Below are positions 23,403 through 35,481 of a DNA stretch of 64,000 nt, piece by piece. The notes under the pieces are model-generated. The model worked only from the letters and a program-made list of their open reading frames with translations. It ran no database searches and had not been told where the DNA came from. Each line of letters opens with the position of its first letter. Position 1 is the first letter of the stretch. The stretch comes from Symsagittifera roscoffensis (Eukaryota > Xenacoelomorpha > Acoela > Convolutidae), in the NCBI RefSeq assembly GCF_963678635.1, contig NC_087065.1, positions 47,682,446 through 47,746,445 of the forward strand, written 5' to 3'. The position numbers and the translations under genes are program-made.

Positions 23403-23939
23403 TTGAAACAGCTCTACACGATGTGATATCTAGATCGGCCGAATTCAACGCCTTCCCGAAATCATTCTCAGCACTGATCGCGTAGATCCCTCTGTGAGTA
23501 CTCTTCACACCTTTTATGATCAACTTGTACACGTCCCCGTGCATCTCTTGCGTGATGCGTCCATCTTTTGAGAAATCAATCGGGCGCTCATCTTTCATCC
23601 ACACAATCTTCGGCTGAGGCCTACCAATAACTCTCACTCTGAAGCTCGCAGTTTGTCCTTCATCAACGACTGTGCTTCTAAGCTGATCAACAACAAAGGG
23701 TGGATCCATGTGTGACGAAAAATGATTATGTGGCTCGTATGTCTGGTGAACTATGTAATGTTTCTGAGAAGACAATTCACTCGCCAGAGTGTCGTATCTG
23801 TGCTGAGTAGTAGTGGTGGTTGTGTTGAAGCTTGACATGATTCCACTATTAGCTGCACCTTCAATGGCTGACTCGCGGGTGCTGTTATGATCCTGCTTTG
23901 ATGCCCCAATGTAGTTCCTCGGCGGTTCCGGTCTCGGAG
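23403..23939 (-). CDS. Array unit 2, exon A: linker plus cysteine-free Ig
   Basis: Same 537-nt exon, splice sites and translated sequence as the other A exons. Residues 1474-1653 of the joined product. The flanking intron differs by a single base near the acceptor side, outside the splice signals. Confidence 0.87.
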
Positions 23940-24003
23940 CTGGAAAAACAGAATACACTAATTAGCTTAATTGTTGTGATAAATTTACTTAATGGTTTCA
24001 TAG

Positions 24004-27000
24004 ATGAAAGATGTTATATCACAAATCAATCATATCAAGGAATCACTCAAAACCGGTATCGAAGTAGAGGCACAGAGCCTTCTTTTCCAAAAGCTCATCG
24101 AAGTAATCGAGCTTCAACAGCGGAAATTATCAATTCTAGAAAACGATATCCAGGAAACATCAGAACGGGTTAGAGAATTAGAGAAAAATTGCGAAAGTTC
24201 CGCTCACTTTTTGTAAACCTTGACTATGCTGAAAACACGATGTCAGATATACTCAATTTCGTGCCTCATTATCTGACAGTAAAGCTTAGCGTCAACAATA
24301 TAGCCGCCTGTCATCCTCTGAATTAAAACTAACCATCAGATGCATGGAAAAGGAAAGGTTGGCTGAAAAACCTATCATGGTCGGGGAAGGCCTAGACCCT
24401 AGAGACCGAAAACAAAAACAAGCAGCTAGACAATTGGGATTACCCGTCTACTCGCACAAACAAAATTTATACGTCCGAAATGTAAATAGCTTCTCACAAG
24501 GCCCCGCCCAGTGAAGTCCGTCAGTGAGCTGAAATTTTTTCTCCGAAATTATAGCGTAGCAGATAAATATTCTGAAGAAACAATAATGAAATCGACAACA
24601 CCGAAAATTACCGAACGTGCTCCGAATCAATTGAAACACCTAAAATATCACCACCACTGCACAGAAAAACGAAATAAGGACGGAGCGATCTGAGGCCAAA
24701 AAGAAAGTTCATGCTCTCACCAATTGAACAATCAGATAAGAGAAATCTAGCTAATGCAGTAACAAATGCTCTTGTACCAGTCATTGTTAGTGCTATTCAA
24801 CCGGCTGTTAAAGTTCCTAGAAATCCATCCCTTCACAAAGAAACTCCCTTTTCAGTTGAAAATGAATCCGATTAAAAATATCTGTTGTAATTCCTCATTA
24901 AGCTGCTCATTAACGCTAGGTCTCTGAAAAAACATGTTGAAGACCTGGTAGCTTTTATATAGTCTTGAATCTCCGCTGTAAAATTATGCAGAACTGAAAC
25001 ATGGTTAAATAAGCAAAACGATCCCAACGCTGTACTTAGAAAAGGTTACGATCAACACAGATTTAAGTTTCGTCAATTGCGAGGTTGAGGCGTAATGATT
25101 CAAGCCCTAAAGGGGAGCATCATCGTAGAAGATTTTTTCGACAATTATTGATTAGGCTTTATCGGTTGAAACCTCAAACCGTGGTTTTCAATTCGTCGTA
25201 ACGGTAAAATAGAACCCTCAAATATTGAACAAACAAAAATTTAAAGAGTTTATCAAAAATTTAGATACCTTTATTGAATGCTCATCACAAATACCACAGG
25301 TTGTAAGCGGAGATTTCAATATACATACCTTGAAAACTAACTTGTTTTGTGCAAATTACACGAACACGTAAAAATTGTATGGTTTTGACTGTCAAAAGGC
25401 TACTCGAGTGTCATCAGTGTCCAAATTATGTCTCGATTAATTTGCAGTGAGAGATATAGATAATGCAAATGTAATTGTCCTTGAACATCAAGAACTTTCT
25501 GATCATTATCCCATTAGTTTAGCATTTCCAATAACACGAAAATTGGAAGAAGGTCTTGAATCTTCTTGAGATACTTCCTTTTCGAAATCCTCGGATCTAA
25601 TTGACAATTTCTTATTTTCAATTAGATTCTGAAAATTAGATACGAAAATGCACATATTATACAGCAAACACATAAAGAAAACAAATTACCTCAATGGTTT
25701 ACAAATCGAATAAAAAACTTGAGAACCAAGAAAAACAAATGACGCAAAAGAAGAATGACTGATAAAAACGATACGGTTAAAGTAAAGATTTTGAGCGAGC
25801 TAGGCAACTGGTAAAAAAGTTACAACAAATTCAGTAATTGTGTCGAAGACACCAGACAAACTTTCAAACTGCTCAAGATCAATTTGCTCGCGAGAGGTAA
25901 ACGATCCAATGCATTGTCAATACCAATTCGTTTTTCGTGTTGCAATCAAATAGATCATCCTTCTCATTTAACTGTGGTTGAAAAATTTTCCTTTTTCTAG
26001 TAGTGAACATCATCACATCAAGTTTTTGCATGCATTGATAACTTACCGGTAAAGAAAACTTCTTCAGGCGATGATAATATAAGCAAACAAGTAATCAAAA
26101 TATCAACCTTGGTAATTTCACCAACTGTATCGGAATTAAACAATCTATCTTTTCATGAAGGCAAGTCTGCGAAAGAAATAGCAAAAGCTTACGTTCTTTC
26201 ATTGCACAGAGGTGGTTCAAAGAACGACGAAATATGTACATTAGAATATATGCATGCTTTAAGAATATCAAATTGGTTTTGAAAAATAACAGTTTGTATT
26301 CAGAACAAATCATATTTCAATTGACGCTTCAGTGGGGGTAACTGAAAGGTTAAGACATGAAAAAAATGGCAAAAAAACTTTTCTTAGATCTCAAAAAAAG
26401 CGTTTGATACTACTGATCAAAACTTCATAATTTAAAAATTTAACGTTTATGGAATAACAAGCAGAGCCTCAGATTGGTTAAGCAGCCATCTCAATAATGG
26501 TCAACATTTATTTGGAACAAGTTCTATTTTAGGCCCTCTGTTGATCCTTATCTATATAAACAATCTTCCTTGGGCATACAAAAACACGGAGGTGTTTCTT
26601 TTTTGCAGACGATACAAATTGATTGGGCTGGGATGAACAGCTTCAGAAATTTAAAAAGATTTGATCAAAATATAAGTGTTTGGTTAAAGGCTAACAAATT
26701 GGCATTGAACTTATACAGAACAGAACAATTGAAAGAAGGGTTAAGCATTTCTAACCACTTTCTATCAATCTTGAAAAGGTTAAATTTGCATCTTTTTGCC
26801 AGTATTTAGGGATTAGAATAGACTCCAAATTATTATTTCGAACAACATTCAACATGTTTCGAAATAACTAGCAACCATAAGTGGAATTGTTTGTTAACTA
26901 CGCCATTTTATTCCCAGAGATCAGCTCTTCTGCTATTAGGATTCCAAAATTAGGCCATTGATTCAACACGGTGTTCTTGTATATAGCTGTTGTAGTTACT

Positions 27001-27404
27001 CGTCTCTCAATCTATTTTCCTCCTACAAAAAATATCAAGTTCATTTATTTTTGGAAGCGCAGCGACAACTCACAAGATCGTTTTGCAAAACACTAAATTT
27101 TTTGTTTGTCAAATAACTGCTGAGCTCGTTACCTACCCTTTCAAAGTTAAGTGCAATAATTCTTTTTGGAAATGTTTGAGAATAAACTTCAATAACTTTG
27201 ATTAACTAATTCTTCCTTTCTTCTACTCATCTACTTATCATATTTATCATACTTTAGGACGGGAATTTAAAAAAATTTGACGACTATCTCAGCAGCTCCA
27301 TAATTTGTAAAAATGGTCGGATCCTTTGATTTCTTGGCATTAATTGGCTTAATCATAACCCGTGCGCTCCAAAAGAATCCACAAAACAATTTCAGTGCGC
27401 CTCT
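24004..27404 (+). pseudogene. Degenerate LINE, unit 2 into unit 3
   Basis: Same element with the same frameshifts and stops as the unit 1 copy. The endonuclease motif reads GDFN here. It crosses the unit boundary at 26805 without interruption. Confidence 0.8.
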
Positions 27405-28191
27405 CTTTTAATTTGCGACTTGCTGACTCACAAAACAATGCCAACAGACATTTGGAAAAGAGTCAAAGAACGCAAGTAAATAGAATAAACATGCTGTGAA
27501 GTTTTTTGATAACATAGCCAACAGACAGTTGGAAAAAAGCCAATGAACGCAAGTAAGCAAAAAAATATTACTTATATTTTATTTAAAAAATTTCGAATTT
27601 CAAAGAATTTCGTCTTTTCGGTTGAAATAAAATCTCAGATTTCAGAAGGTAGTTCTTAAGAAAAGTCAAAACGTTTGACTTTTTCGAGAGCCATAACTTC
27701 TGGTCTAAAAAAAATGGCGTAGCCGCTTATGTAGAGGAGCGCCTTATAATACGTTCTATACTTTGAACCCGAAACCTTAGATTTGAGAAGGTAGTTTTCG
27801 ATAAAACGAAAGTAAAAAACCAAAAATAGGTCCAATAATATCCCCACACACTGTTTTGAAGGCTGTAGAAAGTGGGGTAAGGTAAAAGGAGATTAGGGGA
27901 TTATGCAAGCACACAGGAAAATGGTAGGAATTTCCATTGATACCGTTTTTTTTTTGAGAAAAGCGAGAATTTTTCCCAAAGCGTCTCAAAAAATAATTTA
28001 GAAAATAAAAAAAACACGATCCCATACATTTTCATAACACCGGTTTTCATCAAACAGAGACTTCTTTTATATTCGTACCAACCTTTTTGCTCTGATAAAC
28101 AGGAATTGTGAATTTTCGTTCCCATATCTACAGGATACGCTGTGCTCTCTCAAAAAAAATCCTGCAAAACTCAATATTAACTGCAGCTAAC

Positions 28192-28348
28192 CAGGCGTGA
28201 GCAGATATCGCTTGTCGCCCGAGTCTCTGGCCAATCCAACTGAGGCGGATGAGGTGACTTGGCCGTGCTGGTTAGATGCCTGACACTTGTACACTCCAAC
28301 GTCCACCGAGGAGAACTGCTCAATCATCAGACTGAACTCGCTTCCTTT
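28192..28348 (-). CDS. Array unit 3, exon C: second half of Ig domain
   Basis: 157 nt, phase 0 to 1, same product as the other C exons with the VYKCQASN motif. Splice sites intact. Confidence 0.85.
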
Positions 28349-28792
28349 CTTAAGCAATGTAACAAAACTTTAAAAACTAGTAGATTTAAAGTCCACAAAA
28401 AGAGTCGTACCACCTCTTTATCGTACCGTTCTCCTTCAAGTTGAAATCTAATGATTTTATATTTCTCTGACCACTTCACGATTTTGGCAGGAACTATGAT
28501 CTAGAGCGGATTACGCCCGTGATTTTACATGCTACTCTCGAAGGAGATAAAAAGTGATTTCGTATGGATGAAGATTTTCAATAATTCTCCGCATCGTGTA
28601 AAACTGGTCTGACAATTTTCTACGATTTCACAACAAAAGAGATAAATTGAACGGAGATATATACATTACATCAAGCGACGCGCAAGTTTTTCTTAATGTA
28701 ATTACCGATGCGAATTTTTTGATTGATCTGTATCCGTGCAACTTGTTTTTCATAAAATATTCTCGAACTTTGTATAATTTAAAATCTCTAAC

Positions 28793-28956
28793 ATGCTGTA
28801 TCTTGTGTCTGGGTGTGACCATGATCATCAGGTTGTCCTTGAACCAATTTACTCGTGGAGTAGGATTGCCCTCAATGACACACTTAAGGACCACAGTCTG
28901 ACCAACTACTAATTCAGTGTCAGCCAGGCCAGACGACAGCCGCGGAGCCCCTGGAT
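28793..28956 (-). CDS. Array unit 3, exon B: first half of Ig domain
   Basis: 164 nt, phase 1 to 0, same translated sequence as the other B exons. The Cys and Trp of the fold are present and splice sites are intact. Confidence 0.85.
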
Positions 28957-29141
28957 CTAAATTTTCAAATAGATATCCAGTCAACTGTTATATCCATAGC
29001 ACAAATTTTACCAGTCACCATCATTCCATAAGAGTGGCTTAAAAACATTCGAGTATCGGAACATATGTTCTGATGCAGAGCCTAAAGCATTGAAATTTCT
29101 GCCTTTTTAATTTCAATATCTATGAAATTGTATTTCCTTAC

Positions 29142-29678
29142 TTGAAACAGCTCTACACGATGTGATATCTAGATCGGCCGAATTCAACGCCTTCCCGAAA
29201 TCATTCTCAGCACTGATCGCGTAGATCCCTCTGTGAGTACTCTTCACACCTTTTATGATCAACTTGTACACGTCCCCGTGCATCTCTTGCGTGATGCGTC
29301 CATCTTTTGAGAAATCAATCGGGCGCTCATCTTTCATCCACACAATCTTCGGCTGAGGCCTACCAATAACTCTCACTCTGAAGCTCGCAGTTTGTCCTTC
29401 ATCAACGACTGTGCTTCTAAGCTGATCAACAACAAAGGGTGGATCCATGTGTGACGAAAAATGATTATGTGGCTCGTATGTCTGGTGAACTATGTAATGT
29501 TTCTGAGAAGACAATTCACTCGCCAGAGTGTCGTATCTGTGCTGAGTAGTAGTGGTGGTTGTGTTGAAGCTTGACATGATTCCACTATTAGCTGCACCTT
29601 CAATGGCTGACTCGCGGGTGCTGTTATGATCCTGCTTTGATGCCCCAATGTAGTTCCTCGGCGGTTCCGGTCTCGGAG
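29142..29678 (-). CDS. Array unit 3, exon A: linker plus cysteine-free Ig
   Basis: Same splice sites, phase 1 to 1, and same translated sequence as exon A of unit 4. Residues 1188-1367 of the joined product. Confidence 0.87.
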
Positions 29679-29742
29679 CTGGAAAAACAGAATACACTAA
29701 TTAGCTTAATTGTTGTGATAAATTTACTAAATGGTTTCATAG

Positions 29743-32700
29743 ATGAAAGATGTTATATCACAAATCAATCATATCAAGGAATCACTCAAAACCGGTATCG
29801 AAGTAGAGGCACAGAGCCTTCTTTTCCAAAAGCTCATCGAAGTAATCGAGCTTCAACAGCGGAAATTATCAATTCTAGAAAACGATATCCAGGAAACATC
29901 AGAACGGGTTAGAGAATTAGAGAAAAATTGCGAAAGTTCCGCTCACTTTTTGTAAACCTTGACTATGCTGAAAACACGATGTCAGATATACTCAATTTCG
30001 TGCCTCATTATCTGACAGTAAAGCTTAGCGTCAACAATATAGCCGCCTGTCATCCTCTGAATTAAAACTAACCATCAGATGCATGGAAAAGGAAAGGTTG
30101 GCTGAAAAACCTATCATGGTCGGGGAAGGCCTAGACCCTAGAGACCGAAAACAAAAACAAGCAGCTAGACAATTGGGATTACCCGTCTACTCGCACAAAC
30201 AAAATTTATACGTCCGAAATGTAAATAGCTTCTCACAAGGCCCCGCCCAGTGAAGTCCGTCAGTGAGCTGAAATTTTTTCTCCGAAATTATAGCGTAGCA
30301 GATAAATATTCTGAAGAAACAATAATGAAATCGACAACACCGAAAATTACCGAACGTGCTCCGAATCAATTGAAACACCTAAAATATCACCACCACTGCA
30401 CAGAAAAACGAAATAAGGACGGAGCGATCTGAGGCCAAAAAGAAAGTTCATGCTCTCACCAATTGAACAATCAGATAAGAGAAATCTAGCTAATGCAGTA
30501 ACAAATGCTCTTGTACCAGTCATTGTTAGTGCTATTCAACCGGCTGTTAAAGTTCCTAGAAATCCATCCCTTCACAAAGAAACTCCCTTTTCAGTTGAAA
30601 ATGAATCCGATTAAAAATATCTGTTGTAATTCCTCATTAAGCTGCTCATTAACGCTAGGTCTCTGAAAAAACATGTTGAAGACCTGGTAGCTTTTATATA
30701 GTCTTGAATCTCCGCTGTAAAATTATGCAGAACTGAAACATGGTTAAATAAGCAAAAACGATCCCAACGCTGTACTTAGAAAAGGTTACGATCAACACAG
30801 ATTTAAGTTTCGTCAATTGCGAGGTTGAGGCGTAATGATTCAAGCCCTAAAGGGGAGCATCATCGTAGAAGATTTTTTCGACAATTATTGATTAGGCTTT
30901 ATCGGTTGAAACCTCAAACCGTGGTTTTCAATTCGTCGTAACGGTAAAATAGAACCCTCAAATATTGAACAAACAAAAATTTAAAGAGTTTATCAAAAAT
31001 TTAGATACCTTTATTGAATGCTCATCACAAATACCACAGGTTGTAAGCGGAGATTTCAATATACATACCTTGAAAACTAACTTGTTTTGTGCAAATTACA
31101 CGAACACGTAAAAATTGTATGGTTTTGACTGTCAAAAGGCTACTCGAGTGTCATCAGTGTCCAAATTATGTCTCGATTAATTTGCAGTGAGAGATATAGA
31201 TAATGCAAATGTAATTGTCCTTGAACATCAAGAACTTTCTGATCATTATCCCATTAGTTTAGCATTTCCAATAACACGAAAATTGGAAGAAGGTCTTGAA
31301 TCTTCTTGAGATACTTCCTTTTCGAAATCCTCGGATCTAATTGACAATTTCTTATTTTCAATTAGATTCTGAAAATTAGATACGAAAATGCACATATTAT
31401 ACAGCAAACACATAAAGAAAACAAATTACCTCAATGGTTTACAAATCGAATAAAAAACTTGAGAACCAAGAAAAACAAATGACGCAAAAGAAGAATGACT
31501 GATAAAAACGATACGGTTAAAGTAAAGATTTTGAGCGAGCTAGGCAACTGGTAAAAAAGTTACAACAAATTCAGTAATTGTGTCGAAGACACCAGACAAA
31601 CTTTCAAACTGCTCAAGATCAATTTGCTCGCGAGAGGTAAACGATCCAATGCATTGTCAATACCAATTCGTTTTTCGTGTTGCAATCAAATAGATCATCC
31701 TTCTCATTTAACTGTGGTTGAAAAATTTTCCTTTTTCTAGTAGTGAACATCATCACATCAAGTTTTTGCATGCATTGATAACTTACCGGTAAAGAAAACT
31801 TCTTCAGGCGATGATAATATAAGCAAACAAGTAATCAAAATATCAACCTTGGTAATTTCACCAACTGTATCGGAATTAAACAATCTATCTTTTCATGAAG
31901 GCAAGTCTGCGAAAGAAATAGCAAAAGCTTACGTTCTTTCATTGCACAGAGGTGGTTCAAAGAACGACGAAATATGTACATTAGAATATATGCATGCTTT
32001 AAGAATATCAAATTGGTTTTGAAAAATAACAGTTTGTATTCAGAACAAATCATATTTCAATTGACGCTTCAGTGGGGGTAACTGAAAGGTTAAGACATGA
32101 AAAAAATGGCAAAAAAACTTTTCTTAGATCTCAAAAAAAGCGTTTGATACTACTGATCAAAACTTCATAATTTAAAAATTTAACGTTTATGGAATAACAA
32201 GCAGAGCCTCAGATTGGTTAAGCAGCCATCTCAATAATGGTCAACATTTATTTGGAACAAGTTCTATTTTAGGCCCTCTGTTGATCCTTATCTATATAAA
32301 CAATCTTCCTTGGGCATACAAAAACACGGAGGTGTTTCTTTTTTGCAGACGATACAAATTGATTGGGCTGGGATGAACAGCTTCAGAAATTTAAAAAGAT
32401 TTGATCAAAATATAAGTGTTTGGTTAAAGGCTAACAAATTGGCATTGAACTTATACAGAACAGAACAATTGAAAGAAGGGTTAAGCATTTCTAACCACTT
32501 TCTATCAATCTTGAAAAGGTTAAATTTGCATCTTTTTGCCAGTATTTAGGGATTAGAATAGACTCCAAATTATTATTTCGAACAACATTCAACATGTTTC
32601 GAAATAACTAGCAACCATAAGTGGAATTGTTTGTTAACTACGCCATTTTATTCCCAGAGATCAGCTCTTCTGCTATTAGGATTCCAAAATTAGGCCATTG

Positions 32701-33144
32701 ATTCAACACGGTGTTCTTGTATATAGCTGTTGTAGTTACTCGTCTCTCAATCTATTTTCCTCCTACAAAAAATATCAAGTTCATTTATTTTTGGAAGCGC
32801 AGCGACAACTCACAAGATCGTTTTGCAAAACACTAAATTTTTTGTTTGTCAAATAACTGCTGAGCTCGTTACCTACCCTTTCAAAGTTAAGTGCAATAAT
32901 TCTTTTTGGAAATGTTTGAGAATAAACTTCAATAACTTTGATTAACTAATTCTTCCTTTCTTCTACTCATCTACTTATCATATTTATCATACTTTAGGAC
33001 GGGAATTTAAAAAAATTTGACGACTATCTCAGCAGCTCCATAATTTGTAAAAATGGTCGGATCCTTTGATTTCTTGGCATTAATTGGCTTAATCATAACC
33101 CGTGCGCTCCAAAAGAATCCACAAAACAATTTCAGTGCGCCTCT
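29743..33144 (+). pseudogene. Degenerate LINE, unit 3 into unit 4
   Basis: Same element and lesions, endonuclease motif GDFN, continuous across 32545. One extra A lies in an A run near 30755. Confidence 0.8.
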
Positions 33145-33930
33145 CTTTTAATTTGCGACTTGCTGACTCACAAAAAAATGCCAACAGACATTTGGAAAAG
33201 AGTCAAAGAACGCAAGTAAATAGAATAAACATGCTGTGAAGTTTTTTGATAACATAGCCAACAGACAGTTGGAAAAAAGCCAATGAACGCAAGTAAGCAA
33301 AAAAATATTACTTATATTTTATTTAAAAAATTTCGAATTTCAAAGAATTTCGTCTTTTCGGTTGAAATAAAATCTCAGATTTCAGAAGGTAGTTCTTAAG
33401 AAAAGTCAAAACGTTTGACTTTTTCGAGAGCCATAACTTCTGGTCTAAAAAAAATGGCGTAGCCGCTTATGTAGAGGAGCGCCTTATAATACGTTCTATA
33501 CTTTGAACCCGAAACCTTAGATTTGAGAAGGTAGTTTTCGATAAAACGAAAGTAAAAAACCAAAAATAGGTCCAATAATATCCCCACACACTGTTTTGAA
33601 GGCTGTAGAAAGTGGGGTAAGGTAAAAGGAGATTAGGGGATTATGCAAGCACACAGGAAAATGGTAGGAATTTCCATTGATACCGTTTTTTTTGAGAAAA
33701 GCGAGAATTTTTCCCAAAGCGTCTCAAAAAATAATTTAGAAAATAAAAAAAAACACGATCCCATACATTTTCATAACACCGGTTTTCATCAAACAAAGAC
33801 TTCTTTTATATTCGTACCAACCTTTTTGCTCTGATAAACAGGAATTGTGAATTTTCGTTCCCATATCTACAGGATACGCTGTGCTCTCTCAAAAAAAATC
33901 CTGCAAAACTCAATATTAACTGCAGCTAAC

Positions 33931-34087
33931 CAGGCGTGAGCAGATATCGCTTGTCGCCCGAGTCTCTGGCCAATCCAACTGAGGCGGATGAGGTGACTTG
34001 GCCGTGCTGGTTAGATGCCTGACACTTGTACACTCCAACGTCCACCGAGGAGAACTGCTCAATCATCAGACTGAACTCGCTTCCTTT
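33931..34087 (-). CDS. Array unit 4, exon C: second half of Ig domain
   Basis: A 157-nt exon, phase 0 to 1, residues 1136-1188. Acceptor TGCTTAAG, donor GTTAGC. It completes the domain begun in exon B: KGSEFSLMIEQFSSVDVG, then VYKCQASNQHGQVTSS with the strand F Tyr-x-Cys, and a basic end (RDSGDKRYLLTP). Intron retention here would stop translation at once, because the codon after the exon end becomes TAG. Confidence 0.85.
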
Positions 34088-34531
34088 CTTAAGCAATGTA
34101 ACAAAACTTTAAAAACTAGTAGATTTAAAGTCCACAAAAAGAGTCGTACCACCTATTTATCGTACCGTTCTCCTTCAAGTTGAAATCTAATGATTTTATA
34201 TTTCTCTGACCACTTCACGATTTTGGCAGGAACTATGATCTAGAGCGGATTACGCCCGTGATTTTACATGCTACTCTCGAAGGAGATAAAAAGTGATTTC
34301 GTATGGATGAAGATTTTCAATAATTCTCCGCATCGTGTAAAACTGGTCTGACAATTTTCTACGATTTCACAACAAAAGAGATAAATTGAACGGAGATATA
34401 TACATTACATCAAGCGACGCGCAAGTTTTTCTTAATGTAATTACCGATGCGAATTTTTTGATTGATCTGTATCCGTGCAACTTGTTTTTCATAAAATATT
34501 CTCGAACTTTGTATAATTTAAAATCTCTAAC

Positions 34532-34695
34532 ATGCTGTATCTTGTGTCTGGGTGTGACCATGATCATCAGGTTGTCCTTGAACCAATTTACTCGTGGAGT
34601 AGGATTGCCCTCAATGACACACTTAAGGACCACAGTCTGACCAACTACTAATTCAGTGTCAGCCAGGCCAGACGACAGCCGCGGAGCCCCTGGAT
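34532..34695 (-). CDS. Array unit 4, exon B: first half of Ig domain
   Basis: A 164-nt exon, phase 1 to 0, residues 1081-1135. Acceptor AAATTTAG, donor GTTAGA. It encodes PGAPRLSSGLADTELVVG, strand B Cys (VVLKCVIEG) and the C-strand Trp (RVNWFKDN). It ends inside the fold at HKIQH and continues in exon C. Confidence 0.85.
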
Positions 34696-34880
34696 CTAAA
34701 TTTTCAAATAGATATCCAGTCAACTGTTATATCCATAGCACAAATTTTACCAGTCACCATCATTCCATAAGAGTGGCTTAAAAACATTCGAGTATCGGAA
34801 CATATGTTCTGATGCAGAGCCTAAAGCATTGAAATTTCTGCCTTTTTAATTTCAATATCTATGAAATTGTATTTCCTTAC

Positions 34881-35417
34881 TTGAAACAGCTCTACACGAT
34901 GTGATATCTAGATCGGCCGAATTCAACGCCTTCCCGAAATCATTCTCAGCACTGATCGCGTAGATCCCTCTGTGAGTACTCTTCACACCTTTTATGATCA
35001 ACTTGTACACGTCCCCGTGCATCTCTTGCGTGATGCGTCCATCTTTTGAGAAATCAATCGGGCGCTCATCTTTCATCCACACAATCTTCGGCTGAGGCCT
35101 ACCAATAACTCTCACTCTGAAGCTCGCAGTTTGTCCTTCATCAACGACTGTGCTTCTAAGCTGATCAACAACAAAGGGTGGATCCATGTGTGACGAAAAA
35201 TGATTATGTGGCTCGTATGTCTGGTGAACTATGTAATGTTTCTGAGAAGACAATTCACTCGCCAGAGTGTCGTATCTGTGCTGAGTAGTAGTGGTGGTTG
35301 TGTTGAAGCTTGACATGATTCCACTATTAGCTGCACCTTCAATGGCTGACTCGCGGGTGCTGTTATGATCCTGCTTTGATGCCCCAATGTAGTTCCTCGG
35401 CGGTTCCGGTCTCGGAG
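34881..35417 (-). CDS. Array unit 4, exon A: linker plus Ig domain without cysteines
   Basis: A 537-nt exon (phase 1 to 1), first of the array in transcription order, residues 902-1081. Acceptor TTTTTCCAG, donor GTAAGG. The product opens APRPEPPRNYIGASK, runs through a Ser/Thr/His-rich linker, then an Ig domain (PPFVVDQLRSTVVDEG, VIGRPQPKIVWMKDERP, THRGIYAISAENDFGKA). Strand B has Phe where Cys is usual (ASFRVRV) and strand F has Ile in YAI, so no canonical disulphide can form. The protein sequence is identical in all four units. Confidence 0.88.
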
Positions 35418-35481
35418 CTGGAAAAACAGAATACACTAATTAGCTTAATTGTTGTGATAAATTTACTAAATGGTTTCATAG

